Below, one piece after another: positions 19,165 to 28,098 of a stretch of 57,737 nt of DNA. How positions within the stretch are numbered: position 1 is the stretch's first letter; each line of letters opens with the position of its first letter. The translations under genes and the position numbers were made by a program. This DNA is from Reyranella soli (GTDB lineage: Bacteria > Pseudomonadota > Alphaproteobacteria > Reyranellales > Reyranellaceae): contig NZ_BKAJ01000035.1 in assembly GCF_007992495.1 (NCBI RefSeq), positions 1 through 57,737 on the forward strand. Direction: 5' to 3'. The notes beneath the pieces are model-generated. The model made no database searches. It was not told where the DNA came from and saw only the letters and a program-made list of their open reading frames with translations.

Positions 19165-19175
19165 CTGCAAGATGA

Positions 19176-20780
19176 TCAGTTCTTCGGCGGAGCGCCGAAG
19201 ACCGGCGGCGGGGCGTCGTCCGACGGCGGCGCCTGGATCTCGATCTTGACCTTGCTGGGATCGACGCCGCTCGGCTTGTCGAGGAAGACGGTCACAGTCC
19301 ACGGCACGAAGATCACGATCGCCACCATGATGAGCTGCAACAGCACCCAGGGGATCGAGCCCCAGTAGATGTCCGAGCTCTTCACTTCCTTCGGCGCCAC
19401 GCTGCGCAGATAGAAGAGGGCGAAGCCGAACGGCGGGTGCATGAACGAGGTCTGCACGTTGACGCAGATCATGACGCCGAACCAGATCAGCGCGGCGTCG
19501 GCGCCGACCACGGGAGTGAGCAGCTTCTGCGCCACCGGCGCCAGCATCGGGATGATGATGAAGGCGATCTCGAAGAAGTCGAGGAAGAACGCCAGGAAGA
19601 ACACGAACAGGTTGACGACGATCAGGAAGCCCCAGACGCCGCCCGGCAGGCTCGACATCAGGTGCTCGACCCACCGGTTGCCGTCGACGCCCTGGAAGGT
19701 GATCGAGAAGCAGGTGGCGCCGACCAGGATGAAGGCGACCATGGCGGTGATGCGCATCGTCGCCTGGAAGGCCTGCACGATCAGGTCGCGCAACTCCTTG
19801 ACCTGCCAGGCGCGCCAGCACAGCCAGACGATGGCCGCGAACATGACGGTGAAGGCGATCTTGAAGGGGATCGACTTGAAGGCGACCATGCCGATTAAGG
19901 CGCCGATCACGGCGGCCGCGCAGCCGGCGCCGAAGGTGAGGCGGTCGAACCGGGTGAGGGGAGCGTTGCGTACCACGGCTAGCACGATGGCGCCGATGGT
20001 GCCCATGGCGCCGGCTTCGGTCGGCGTCGCCAGGCCCATCATGATGGTGCCCAGGACCAGGAAGATCAGCACCGCCGCCGGGATGATGCCCCAGGCGCAC
20101 TTGATCAGCAGGGCCTTTCCGAACAGCGTGCGCGGCACCCCCGGCAGGGCGTCGGGCTTCACCAGCGTGACATAGTAGGTATAGGCTGCGAAGAGCGCGA
20201 TCTGCATCAGCGACGGGCCCCAGGCGCCAAGATACATGTCGCCGACCGAGCGGCCGAGCTGGTCGGCCAGCACGACCAGCACCAGCGACGGCGGCACCAG
20301 CTGGGTGATGGTGCCCGATGCGGCCAGCACGCCGGTCGCATAGCGCATGTCGTACTTGTAGCGCATCATCACCGGCAGCGTGATCAGCGCCATGGCGATC
20401 ACCTGCGCCGCCACCGTGCCGGTGATGGCGCCCAGGATGAAGCCGACGATGATCGTCGAGTAGCCGAGACCGCCCCTGACGGGGCCGAACAGCTGGCCCA
20501 TCGATTCGAGCATGTCCTCGGCGAGACCGCATTTCTCGAGGATGGCGCCCATGAAGGTGAAGAACGGGATGGCGAGCAGCAGCTCATTCGACAGGATGCT
20601 GCCGAACACGCGGCCTGGGATGGCCTGCATGAAGGCCATCGTGAAGTAGCCCATCTCGATCGACAGGAAGCCGAAGAAGAAGCCGACCGCCGCCAGCGAG
20701 AAGGCCACGGGGTAGCCGATGATCATGAAGACCACCAGCCCCGCGAACATCAGCGGCGGCATCCATTCCAAGGGGATCAT
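19176..20780 (-). CDS. dctM: TRAP transporter large permease subunit (DctM)
   Basis: This 534-residue polytopic protein is the ion-coupled translocation subunit of a TRAP importer, receiving ligand from a periplasmic binding protein. Features include PVAFSLAAVGFFFGF near the N-terminus, the family segment NELLLAIPFFTFMGAIL, and DFFEIAFIIIPMLAPV near the end. At 534 residues it is longer than the ~430-residue DctM prototype and resembles the mannitol/chloroaromatic (FcbT3-like) class, which typically pairs with TakP-like proteins. The ATG at 20780 overlaps the dctQ stop (ATGA). It is convergent with the six-copy array. Confidence 0.93.
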   Translation of the reverse strand: MIPLEWMPPLMFAGLVVFMIIGYPVAFSLAAVGFFFGFLSIEMGYFTMAFMQAIPGRVFGSILSNELLLAIPFFTFMGAILEKCGLAEDMLESMGQLFGPVRGGLGYSTIIVGFILGAITGTVAAQVIAMALITLPVMMRYKYDMRYATGVLAASGTITQLVPPSLVLVVLADQLGRSVGDMYLGAWGPSLMQIALFAAYTYYVTLVKPDALPGVPRTLFGKALLIKCAWGIIPAAVLIFLVLGTIMMGLATPTEAGAMGTIGAIVLAVVRNAPLTRFDRLTFGAGCAAAVIGALIGMVAFKSIPFKIAFTVMFAAIVWLCWRAWQVKELRDLIVQAFQATMRITAMVAFILVGATCFSITFQGVDGNRWVEHLMSSLPGGVWGFLIVVNLFVFFLAFFLDFFEIAFIIIPMLAPVAQKLLTPVVGADAALIWFGVMICVNVQTSFMHPPFGFALFYLRSVAPKEVKSSDIYWGSIPWVLLQLIMVAIVIFVPWTVTVFLDKPSGVDPSKVKIEIQAPPSDDAPPPVFGAPPKN

Positions 20781-21322
20781 TGCGTCGGCCTCTCGTAGTG
20801 CGCTTCGAGGCTCTCGACGGGGATGCCGTTGAGGAAGGCCACTCGCTTGATGAGCTCGGAGAGGCCCTGCAGGGCAACCAGCAGGAAGCCGATCGGCAGG
20901 ACCAGCTTGATCGGCCAGCGCAGCAGGCCGCCGGCGTTGGAAGAGTGTTCGCTGACGTTGAAGGACTGCATGAAGAACGGCCAGCTCAGCCAGGCCAGGA
21001 TGATGCAGGTCGGCAGCAGGAAGAAGAGAGTGCCGAGGATGTCGATCCAGAGCTGACCGCGGCGGCCCAGCGTCATGTAGAAGAGGTCGACCCGCACATG
21101 CTCGTTGCGCTTCAGCGTGTATGAGGCGCCGAACATGACGATGACGGCGAACATGTACCACTGCACTTCGAGCCAGGCGTTCGAGCTCTGGTCATAGGCG
21201 TAGCGGATCATCGCGTTGCCGCCGCTTACGATACAGGCCAGCAGCACCAGCCAGTTACAGACAACACCGATCTTCTCGTTGATCACGTCAATGATGGTGC
21301 TGAGACCCAGCAATGCGCGCAT
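20777..21322 (-). CDS. dctQ: TRAP transporter small permease subunit (DctQ)
   Basis: This 181-residue protein has four predicted membrane helices (near residues 17-38, 50-70, 90-115 and 130-155) and is the small membrane subunit that partners DctM. The stretch AWLEVQWYMFAVIVMFGASY followed by NEHVRVDL is typical of the FcbT2-like class. ATG 21322 is preceded by GGGGAGGTGGG; upstream in-frame starts would add an unlikely basic extension. It overlaps dctM by 4 nt. No binding-protein gene accompanies it on this strand; the nearest are the six convergent copies. Confidence 0.92.
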   Translation of the reverse strand: MRALLGLSTIIDVINEKIGVVCNWLVLLACIVSGGNAMIRYAYDQSSNAWLEVQWYMFAVIVMFGASYTLKRNEHVRVDLFYMTLGRRGQLWIDILGTLFFLLPTCIILAWLSWPFFMQSFNVSEHSSNAGGLLRWPIKLVLPIGFLLVALQGLSELIKRVAFLNGIPVESLEAHYERPTQ

Positions 21323-21474
21323 CCCACCTCCCCTGCGCGAGTTCTTTCTTTTCGCTCCCCCGTTCTCGCTAGCGGGGGGTCTTCTCATAACGTGGCGCCC
21401 ACGACCACGCTAGCGTCCGGGACATTTCCGCGTATGCCGGGGGTGCGTCAAGTCGCTCCACCAGCGGCTTCTGC

Positions 21475-22209
21475 CTAGACCGTAGGCAGCTCCATCCACC
21501 CCTCGGGACCGAAGAACTCGAGCGGCCGGAAGGCGCGCTTGTAGGCCATCTTGCTGGAATCGGCGATCCAGTAGCCCAGATAGACGTAGGGCAGCCCGCG
21601 CTTGGCGGCAGCGTCGGCCAGCCACAGGATCATGTGCGTCCCCAGGCCCCGCCGCGGATCCTGGGGATCGAAGAAGCTGTAGACCGCCGACACGCCGCTC
21701 GACAGCCAGTCGACCAGGCAGGCGCCGACCAGGCGGCCTTCGGCCGAATCGTCACGGAACTCGATGATGGCCGTCTCGACCGGGCTTTCCTCGACCATGG
21801 CGCGGTAGTCGTCGAAATCCATGTCGGCCATGTCGCCGTCGCGATGGCGGGCCATCACATAGCGTGAAAATAGCGAGTACTGCTCGCCCGTCGCCAGCGC
21901 CTGGGTCTCCATGGCGTGGACGTGCTCGTTGCGTCGCAGGATGCGCTTCTGGGCGCGGCTGGGCTCGAAATCACGCACGCGGATGCGCACGGGCACGCAG
22001 GCACGGCAGCCCTCGCATAGGGGCTTGTAGACGAAGTGGTGCGAGCGCCTGAAACCTGCATCGGTCAGCGTGTCGTGCTGCGAGATGGCGTCGGGTCCGC
22101 TCAGCTCGGTGACAAGCTTGGTCTCCAGCCGGTGCGGCAGATACGGGCAGCGCATCGCCGGTGTGGTGCGGAAGAACCGCAGGGTCTGGATGTTTTGGCG
22201 GATGAACAT
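21475..22209 (-). CDS. bpt: aspartate/glutamate leucyltransferase
   Basis: Bpt transfers leucine from Leu-tRNA to proteins with N-terminal Asp or Glu, marking them for ClpS/ClpAP degradation (N-degron pathway). The 244-residue protein shows CPYLPHRLETKLVTEL near the N-terminus, then FRRSHHFVYKPLCEGCRACV, a Cys-rich segment typical of the family, and SSGVSAVYSFFDP with GLGTHMILWLAD in the GNAT-like C-terminal half. The N-terminal FFRTTPAMRCPYLP pattern supports the start at 22209. A nearby window gene, DUF4126, is unrelated. Confidence 0.92.
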   Translation of the reverse strand: MFIRQNIQTLRFFRTTPAMRCPYLPHRLETKLVTELSGPDAISQHDTLTDAGFRRSHHFVYKPLCEGCRACVPVRIRVRDFEPSRAQKRILRRNEHVHAMETQALATGEQYSLFSRYVMARHRDGDMADMDFDDYRAMVEESPVETAIIEFRDDSAEGRLVGACLVDWLSSGVSAVYSFFDPQDPRRGLGTHMILWLADAAAKRGLPYVYLGYWIADSSKMAYKRAFRPLEFFGPEGWMELPTV

Positions 22210-22289
22210 TGCTTCGACGACAGTGTACCGCGGTCACCTGCGAAGGAAAGCACTAGTCGGTACGACCAAGGTCGACAGGCGGCCCCGAG

Positions 22290-22892
22290 TCAAGGTCTTT
22301 GTCGGATGCCGGCCAGCCGGCGAAACGGCACCAGCGCCAAGCGGACCAGCTTGGGCAGGAGCCAGATGAGCAGGGCCACGAACAGGGCGAGCAAGCACAG
22401 GAATGTGATCGGATGGGCGATGGCGAGCGCCAGCCCGCCGATCACGCTGATGTCTTCGGTAAAGGAGGCGGCGATGTTGCTGAACGGCTCGGGCGAGGTG
22501 TTGATCAGGGCCCGCGTGCCGGTCTTGGCGACATGGGTGCCGGCGGCCAGCGTGCCGCCCAGCAAACCGGCGATGATCGCCACCTCGGGACTCAAGCCAC
22601 CCGCCGCGCCGTAGGCCAGCAGGGCGCCGGCCGGCACGCGCACGAAGGTCTGCAGCATGTCGTTGATGCTGTCGACGTAGGGGATCTTGTCGGCGAAGAA
22701 ATTGAGCGCGAACAGGATCGCGGCCACGCCCATCACCCAGGGCGAGGCCAGCACCTGCAGGTCGTGCGGCAGGGCGACCAGGCCGAGCCGCTCAGCCAAC
22801 CCCAGCACCAGGACGGCGGCATAGGTGTTGAGCCCGCTCGCCCAGCCGGCGCCCAGGGCGACGGCGATGGCGGCGATGACGTCGGTGCTCAT
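22290..22892 (-). CDS. DUF4126 domain-containing membrane protein
   Basis: A 200-residue integral membrane protein of unknown function. The conserved family features are present: SGLNTYAAVLVLGL near residue 20, FFADKIPYVDS, LQTFVRVPAGALLA, and the strongly conserved GTRALINTSPEPFSN. About five hydrophobic segments are seen. The C-terminus is basic (RRLAGIRQRP), suggesting a cytosolic tail. It follows recR on the same strand after 24 bp, but no functional link to recombination is known to me. Confidence 0.88.
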   Translation of the reverse strand: MSTDVIAAIAVALGAGWASGLNTYAAVLVLGLAERLGLVALPHDLQVLASPWVMGVAAILFALNFFADKIPYVDSINDMLQTFVRVPAGALLAYGAAGGLSPEVAIIAGLLGGTLAAGTHVAKTGTRALINTSPEPFSNIAASFTEDISVIGGLALAIAHPITFLCLLALFVALLIWLLPKLVRLALVPFRRLAGIRQRP

Positions 22893-22916
22893 GGCCCCAT
22901 CATAGAGGATGGCCCG

Positions 22917-23510
22917 TCAGAGGGCGCGCCGCGCCTTGAGCGCGGTGGCGAGCGTGCCGTCGTCCAGCCAGTCGAGCTCGCCGCCCACCGGCACGCCATG
23001 GGCGAGGCGGGTCAGCGGCACGTCGCTATTGCCGAGACGCTCGGCGAGATAGTGGGCGGTGGTCTGGCCGTCGACCGTGGCGTTGGTGGCGACGATCACC
23101 TCGCGGATGCCGCCCGCGGCCACGCGTTTCACCAGCGCGGCAATGTTGAGCTCGTCGGGGCCGATGCCGTCGAGCGCCGACAGCGAGCCGCCCAGTACGT
23201 GATAGAGGCCGCGGAAGATCTTGCCGCGCTCCATGGCCCACAGGTCGCCGACGTCTTCGACGACGCAGATCAGCCCCTGGTCGCGATTGGGGTCGGCGCA
23301 GATCGAGCAGGGGTCGATCGTGTCGAGGTTGCCGCATGTCGAGCAGGCGCGGATCGCCCGCGCCGCGTCGGCGAGCGCGGTGCCCAACGGCTGCATCAGC
23401 GTCTCGCGTTTCTTCAGGAGATGCAGCGCCACCCGCCGCGCCGAGCGCGGCCCGAGCCCAGGCAACCGGCCGAGCAGCTGGATCAGTCGTTCTATTTCAG
23501 GGCCGTTCAT
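22917..23510 (-). CDS. recR: recombination protein RecR
   Basis: RecR acts with RecO and RecF to load RecA at gaps. The 197-residue protein has an N-terminal helix-hairpin-helix ([17 protein letters not shown]), a four-Cys zinc finger ([16 protein letters not shown]) and a Toprim domain ([14 protein letters not shown] and on). Start ATG 23510 gives the normal family N-terminus. It is the last gene of the dnaX - ybaB - recR unit, an order conserved across bacteria; a 23-bp inverted repeat separates it from ybaB. Confidence 0.96.
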   Translation of the reverse strand: MNGPEIERLIQLLGRLPGLGPRSARRVALHLLKKRETLMQPLGTALADAARAIRACSTCGNLDTIDPCSICADPNRDQGLICVVEDVGDLWAMERGKIFRGLYHVLGGSLSALDGIGPDELNIAALVKRVAAGGIREVIVATNATVDGQTTAHYLAERLGNSDVPLTRLAHGVPVGGELDWLDDGTLATALKARRAL

Positions 23511-23563
23511 GGGAGCGCGGGCCTCTGGCCCGCATCATGAGCGGGCCAGAGGCCCGCGCTCCC
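23511..23563. repeat. extragenic palindrome, type alpha
   Basis: Two arms of 23 nt (23511-23533 and 23541-23563) are perfectly complementary around a 7-nt loop ATCATGA. Each arm is itself a smaller palindrome (GCGGGCC-TCT-GGCCCGC), so a cruciform is possible. It fills the gap between ybaB and recR. Another copy lies at 39003-39063. Confidence 0.9.
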
Positions 23564-23568
23564 GGAGA

Positions 23569-23901
23569 TCACAGTTTGAACCCCGGCGGTAGAGGCAGGC
23601 CGCCGGTGATGGTGCGCATCTGCTCCTGCACGGTCTGCTCGACCTTGGCGCGCGCGTCGTTGGCGGCGGCGACGATCAGGTCCTCGACCACGCCCTTGTC
23701 GGCGGGCACGAACAGCGACGCGTCGATCTCGACCTTGCGCGTCTCGTTCTTGCCGTTGACCGTCACCTTGACCAAGCCGGCGCCCGAGGAGCCGACGATC
23801 TCCATGCGCTCGAGCTGCGTCTGCAGCTCCTGCATCTTCTGCTGCATGGCCTGGGCCTGCTGCATCAGGCCGCCGAGATCCTTCAACTTGTCGAACATCA
23901 A
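23569..23901 (-). CDS. YbaB/EbfC family nucleoid-associated protein
   Basis: This 110-residue dimeric DNA-binding protein contains the family core: a coiled-coil start (LMQQAQAMQQKMQELQTQLE), then VKVTVNGKNETRKVEID and the C-terminal ANDARAKVEQTVQEQMRTITGG. Members bind DNA without strict specificity. The ATG at 23901 overlaps the dnaX stop by 4 nt, indicating translational coupling. Length and order (dnaX - ybaB - recR) are typical. Confidence 0.95.
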   Translation of the reverse strand: MMFDKLKDLGGLMQQAQAMQQKMQELQTQLERMEIVGSSGAGLVKVTVNGKNETRKVEIDASLFVPADKGVVEDLIVAAANDARAKVEQTVQEQMRTITGGLPLPPGFKL

Positions 23902-25646
23902 TACTCGCTTTCCGGGATGTCATCGTCCGCGGGATACTCTTCGGGACCCGGCGGCTCGTCACCGGCCTCGACCAGGCCCGCCACCAGCGAGCTCTGCTCG
24001 CCCTTGCGCCGCACGGCGTCGAGCCTGGCGCCGGGGAAGGTCTTCAGGATCGCCTGGACCAACGGATTGTTCTCGGCCGCGTTGCGCAGCTCGTCGCCCT
24101 TGGCCGCCTTCTGCTCGTTGAGCGTGGGCTTGCCCGGCGCCGACGACACCGTGGCGATCCAGCGCCGGCCCGTCCATTGGCTCAACAGCTCGCTGAGGCG
24201 CGGCGCCAGGTCGGTTGGCGCCTTGGGCTCGGGGCGAAACTCGATCAGGCCGGGCTCGCAGCGCACCTCGTGCACGTGATGCATGAGATGGTGCACCAGG
24301 CGGGCCTCGCGGCGCGCCTCGAACAGAGCGACGATCTCGGTGAAGCTTCTGGGATTGGGCTGGGCGACGGCCGGCTGGCTCGCCGCGGCCGTGATCGGCT
24401 GAGCAGCCAGACGCGCGGCCGCACCGCCGCCTCCACCGCCGCGCGGCACGGGCGCCGCGACGGCTGCCGCAGGACCAGCCGCCGCGCCGTTCTGCAGCGC
24501 CTTGATGGCGTCGGAGGGCGAGGGCAGGTCGGCGGCGTAGCACAGGCGGATCAACGCCATCTCGGCGGCGCGCAGAGGCGAGGGCGCCGACAGCGTCTCC
24601 TGCAAGCCCTTCATCAAGAGCGTCCAGGCGCGGGTCAGCGAGGCCATCGAAAGCTTGCCCGCCATGGCGAGCCCCTGGGCGCGCTCGCTGTCGGCCGAGG
24701 CGGCCGCGGCATCGGGCGCCACCTTGAGCCGGGTCACCCAGTGCGTGAGCTCGAGCAGATCCTGCAGGATGACCACGGGATCGGCGCCCGAATCATGCAT
24801 CTCGGCCAGCGCCGCCACGACCGCGGGGGCATCGCCGCGCATGGTCTTCTCGAACAGCTCAAGCACGCGGCTGCGGTCAGCCAAGCCTAGCATGTCGCGC
24901 ACTTGCGCGGCATCGACCACGCCGCCGCCATGGGCGATCGCCTGGTCGAGCATGGAAAGGCCGTCGCGCACCGAGCCGTCGGCCGCACGCGCCAACAACG
25001 TCAGCGCCTCGGGCGAGATCTCGACCTTCTCGGCGACGGAGATCTTGCTGAAATGATCGATCAGCGCCTGTTGCGGCACGCGCTTGAGGTCGAAGCGCTG
25101 GCAGCGGCTCAGCACCGTCACCGGCACCTTGCGGATCTCGGTGGTGGCGAACAGGAACTTCACATGCGGCGGCGGCTCTTCCAGCGTCTTGAGCAGCGCG
25201 TTGAACGCCTTCTCCGACAGCATGTGCACTTCGTCAATGATGTAGACCTTGTAGCGCGCCGACACCGGGCGGTAGCGCACGCCCTCGATCAGCTCGCGCA
25301 CATCATCGATGCCGGTGCGGGACGCTGCGTCCATCTCGATCACGTCGACATGGCGGTCCTCGGTGATGGCCTTGCAGTTGTCGCAGACGCCGCACGGATC
25401 GACGGTGGCGCCACCCTTGCCGTCCTTGCCGATGCAGTTCAGCGCCCGGGCGATGATGCGGGCGGTCGTGGTCTTGCCGACGCCGCGTACGCCCGTGAGC
25501 ATGAAGGCATGGGCGATGCGGCCCGTGGCGATGGCGTTGCGCAGGGTGCGCACCATCGCCTCCTGGCCGACCAGGGTGGTGAAATCGACAGGACGGTATT
25601 TGCGGGCGAGGACCCGATAGGGAAGCGTATCCTTGGCTTCCGGCAT
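23898..25646 (-). CDS. dnaX: DNA polymerase III subunits gamma/tau
   Basis: DnaX is the clamp-loader ATPase subunit that opens the sliding clamp and couples polymerase to helicase. The 582-residue protein starts YRVLARKYRPVDFTTLVGQE, has Walker A GVRGVGKTTTARI, a zinc-binding CGVCDNC, the DEVHML Walker B and SRCQRFDLKRV (sensor/SRC motif). A low-complexity Ala/Gly/Pro linker near residues 390-430 precedes the tau-specific C-terminal region. I saw no obvious slippery A-run for gamma formation, though I did not search exhaustively. The 4.5S RNA gene lies 100 bp upstream on the same strand. Confidence 0.96.
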   Translation of the reverse strand: MPEAKDTLPYRVLARKYRPVDFTTLVGQEAMVRTLRNAIATGRIAHAFMLTGVRGVGKTTTARIIARALNCIGKDGKGGATVDPCGVCDNCKAITEDRHVDVIEMDAASRTGIDDVRELIEGVRYRPVSARYKVYIIDEVHMLSEKAFNALLKTLEEPPPHVKFLFATTEIRKVPVTVLSRCQRFDLKRVPQQALIDHFSKISVAEKVEISPEALTLLARAADGSVRDGLSMLDQAIAHGGGVVDAAQVRDMLGLADRSRVLELFEKTMRGDAPAVVAALAEMHDSGADPVVILQDLLELTHWVTRLKVAPDAAAASADSERAQGLAMAGKLSMASLTRAWTLLMKGLQETLSAPSPLRAAEMALIRLCYAADLPSPSDAIKALQNGAAAGPAAAVAAPVPRGGGGGGAAARLAAQPITAAASQPAVAQPNPRSFTEIVALFEARREARLVHHLMHHVHEVRCEPGLIEFRPEPKAPTDLAPRLSELLSQWTGRRWIATVSSAPGKPTLNEQKAAKGDELRNAAENNPLVQAILKTFPGARLDAVRRKGEQSSLVAGLVEAGDEPPGPEEYPADDDIPESEY

Positions 25647-25745
25647 GGCGAGCGTCCTACCCGAAGGCGCCGTGGCCCCATGAGGCCCGGCGGTCGTCGC
25701 GCCCGGCCGCCTGCACCAGGCGGCGGCGCGCGCCTGGCGACAGGT

Positions 25746-25837
25746 GAGAGACCGGCATGACCCGAAGCGAATTCGTTACGGCTGCTTCCTTCCGGATCTG
25801 ACCGGGTTGGCGACTGCTCCGCCCACACCGGCCCCTC
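25746..25837 (-). ncRNA. ffs: signal recognition particle RNA, small (4.5S) type
   Basis: On the - strand the sequence contains GGTCAGATCCGGAAGGAAGC, the invariant Ffh-binding domain with its GGAA tetraloop and asymmetric loops. Outer arms pair: GAGGGGCCGG at the 5' end with CCGGTCTCTC at the 3' end, continuing through GTGTG/CATG and CGGAGC/GCTTCG pairs. The resulting hairpin is about 92 nt. It lies upstream of dnaX on the same strand, the usual alphaproteobacterial place. Confidence 0.95.
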
Positions 25838-25965
25838 GAGGCGGTTATATCAGGAGTCCGGCCACGGGACGCAAGAGCCGAACGTCGCTCTTTGTGGACG
25901 CTTGCGCGCGTCTGTGCACACGTGCGCCAACGCCTTGATTTTCAGGCCGAAATCCTGCCGCGCTG

Positions 25966-26154
25966 CTACTTGGTGAGGATCAGCTTGCCCGATGCGGTGA
26001 GCCGCAGGCGGTAGGTGTCGCTGCCGTGCCGGATGCGCAGCTCGCGATGGCCGTTCAGGAGGGCCGTGCTCTCGGCCACCGGGAAGTCGACGAGGGCGCC
26101 TTCTGGTCTCGTCTGGCCGGAGGCGGGGTCGGCTGCCTTTACGTGAAATTCCAT
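25966..26154 (-). CDS. hemP: hemin uptake protein HemP
   Basis: This 62-residue protein matches the HemP/HmuP family, small cytosolic proteins linked to heme uptake and its regulation. The C-terminal half carries the family signature: LLNGHRELRIRHGSDTYRLR followed by LTASGKLILTK. ATG 26154 is preceded by GAGGAGCC, and a Fur-like box lies 27 bp upstream (26181-26195), so iron control is likely. No heme receptor or transporter gene is nearby, so here it is a stand-alone gene. Confidence 0.9.
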   Translation of the reverse strand: MEFHVKAADPASGQTRPEGALVDFPVAESTALLNGHRELRIRHGSDTYRLRLTASGKLILTK

Positions 26155-26180
26155 CGTTGGCTCCTCTGAAGTTCTGCTAT

Positions 26181-26195
26181 TGATAATTATTCGCA
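26181..26195. promoter_or_regulatory. Fur-like iron box upstream of hemP
   Basis: TGATAATTATTCGCA matches the 7-1-7 Fur consensus TGATAAT-N-ATTATCA at 13 of 14 defined positions minus one (two mismatches in the second half). It lies in the divergent gap between hemP and the isochorismatase-fold gene, 27 bp before the hemP start. Confidence 0.7.
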
Positions 26196-26267
26196 AATCA
26201 TGCGCTGTCAACGCGGCATCGCTCGATTCCGCTTTCCGCCCGTGACCTTCTCCCCGACAGTCACGCA

Positions 26268-26789
26268 ATGACGAGCGCGTTGATGATTGTCGACGTCCAG
26301 CAGGGCACGTTCGCAGTCTCCCCGCCCATTCATCGCGGCGAAGAGATCGTGCGGCGCATCGCGGGTCTCCTGGCCCGCGCTCGCGCCGAAGGCCGGCCGG
26401 TCGTCCATGTGCAGCACGATGGCGGCCCGGGCGATGTGCTGGGCAAGGGATCGGCGGGCTGGCCCCATCATCCCCTGGTGGCACCGCGGCCGGGCGAGAT
26501 CGTCGTCGAGAAGCGGCACAGCAGCTCCTTCCACGACACCGACCTGCACCAACGCCTGACCGATGCCGGCATCGACCGGCTGGTCATCGCCGGCATGCAG
26601 ACCGAGATGTGCGTGGATTCGGCCTGCCGCGGCGCGGTGGCGCTGGGCTATCGCGTGGTCCTGGTGGCTGACGGCCACACGACCTGGGACACGCCGGTGA
26701 TCGACGTTGAGCGCATCGTCGCCCATCACAATCGCCTGCTTGGCCAAGGCTTCGCCGACGTCGTCGCCGCCGCCGACGTGACGTTCTAG
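26268..26789 (+). CDS. cysteine hydrolase, isochorismatase superfamily
   Basis: A 173-residue single-domain hydrolase of the isochorismatase/nicotinamidase fold, with the catalytic triad Asp9 (LMIVDVQ), Lys82 (VVEKRH) and Cys115 (TEMCVDSACRGA). Family members hydrolyse amides such as nicotinamide, ureido compounds or carbamates; the substrate here is not determined. It diverges from hemP and converges on the NtaA-like monooxygenase, whose stop it overlaps by 4 nt. Because several ring-opening amidohydrolases lie within 18 kb, a role in processing their products is possible but unproven. Confidence 0.88.
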   Translation: MTSALMIVDVQQGTFAVSPPIHRGEEIVRRIAGLLARARAEGRPVVHVQHDGGPGDVLGKGSAGWPHHPLVAPRPGEIVVEKRHSSSFHDTDLHQRLTDAGIDRLVIAGMQTEMCVDSACRGAVALGYRVVLVADGHTTWDTPVIDVERIVAHHNRLLGQGFADVVAAADVTF

Positions 26790-28096
26790 GAGCGCCGAGC
26801 CGGGCGCTTCAGCCCGAGATGATCGCGCAGCGTCGTGCCGGTGTAGTCGGCGCGGAACAGGCCGCGCTCCTGCAGGTGCGGCACGACCTCGGCGACGAAG
26901 GCGTCGAACTGGCCGGGAAAGAACGGCGGCATGACGTTGAAGCCGTCGGCGGCGCCGGCGCGGAACCAGGTTTCAAGCACGTCGGCGATCTCTGCCCCTG
27001 TCCCGATCAGCAGCAGATGGCCGCGCGCCGCCGCCACGCGATAGTAGAGCTGGCGCAGCGTGAGCTTCTCGCGTCGTGCCATCTCGATCAGCAGGGCGGC
27101 GCGGCTCTTGAGATGTTCGGTCTCGGGCAAATCGGGCACCGGCTCGTCGAGCGGATGGACCGACATGTCGGAGCCCAGCCGCTCCGACAGCACGGTGAAG
27201 GCCTGCGCCGTGTCGATGTTGCGGTTGAGCTCGGCGAAAATTTCCTGCGCCTCGCCGGTCGTGCGGCCGACTACGGGGAACACGCCGGGCATGACCAGGA
27301 CCTCGTCGGCCCCGCGGCCAAACCCGGCGACCTGCACCTTGACGGTGCGATAGAAGGCCTGTGCTTCGGTGAGATCGTTCTGCGCCGTGAACACCACGTC
27401 GGCGATGCGCGACGCCAGGGCCTGACCGGGACCCGAGGAGCCGGCCTGGATCAGCACCGGATGCCCCTGCGGCGAGCGCGGCACGTTCAGGCCGCCTTCG
27501 ACCGTGAAGTACTTCCCGTGGAACGACGGCACGTTCAGGCTGCCCGGCCGCACGAAGGTGCCGGCCTTTTTATCGGCGATGAAGGCGTCGTCGGCCCAGC
27601 TGTCCCACAGGATGCGGCAGGCCTCGACGAACTCCTCGGCCATGGCATAGCGCTCGGCATGCGGCGGATGCTGGCGACCGAACACGGCGGCCGACTTGGA
27701 ATAGGCGGTAGTGACGACGTTCCAGGCCGCCCGGCCGCCCGACAGATGGTCGAGCGAGGCGAAGGAGCGGGCGATCTGGTAGGGCTCGGCGTAGGTGGTC
27801 GAGCCCGTCGCCGCGAGCCCCAGCCTGCTGGTGGTCATCGCCAGCGCCGACAAGAGCGTCAGCGGCTCGAACTTGCCGATGGTCGAGGGATGCTCGCCGT
27901 AGCCCGTGGCGAAGCCGTCGCCCAGGAAGAACATGTCGAACTTGCCGCGCTCGGCCGTCGCGGCGATGTGCTTCATCAGGGCGAGGTTCGGCCAGCCGTC
28001 GACGACAGCGTCCGGATGCCGCCAGCCGCCGACGTGATGGCCCGGCGTCTGCACGAAGACGCCGAGGCGCATGTGGTGTTCCAACGCGGCCGCCAT
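26786..28096 (-). CDS. LLM-class FMN-dependent monooxygenase, NtaA/DmoA family
   Basis: A 436-residue luciferase-like flavin monooxygenase of the NtaA/SnaA/DmoA/SoxA type (nitrilotriacetate, dimethylsulfide and dibenzothiophene enzymes). Recognisable features are LGVFVQTPGHHVGGWRHPDA, FFLGDGFATGYGEHPSTIG, AWNVVTTAYSKSA, and HPVLIQAGSSGPGQALA. These proteins need FMNH2 from a separate reductase; none is adjacent. ATG 28096 lies within 3 bp of the upstream SDR stop, so the two genes are co-transcribed and perhaps act in one pathway. Substrate unknown. Confidence 0.9.
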   Translation of the reverse strand: MAAALEHHMRLGVFVQTPGHHVGGWRHPDAVVDGWPNLALMKHIAATAERGKFDMFFLGDGFATGYGEHPSTIGKFEPLTLLSALAMTTSRLGLAATGSTTYAEPYQIARSFASLDHLSGGRAAWNVVTTAYSKSAAVFGRQHPPHAERYAMAEEFVEACRILWDSWADDAFIADKKAGTFVRPGSLNVPSFHGKYFTVEGGLNVPRSPQGHPVLIQAGSSGPGQALASRIADVVFTAQNDLTEAQAFYRTVKVQVAGFGRGADEVLVMPGVFPVVGRTTGEAQEIFAELNRNIDTAQAFTVLSERLGSDMSVHPLDEPVPDLPETEHLKSRAALLIEMARREKLTLRQLYYRVAAARGHLLLIGTGAEIADVLETWFRAGAADGFNVMPPFFPGQFDAFVAEVVPHLQERGLFRADYTGTTLRDHLGLKRPARRS

Positions 28097-28098
28097 GC

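Noticed and set aside
23511..23563. Rho-independent terminator after ybaB
   Set aside because: The stem is strong but there is no T-tract on the gene strand and identical architecture recurs in unrelated gaps, so it is a repeat element.
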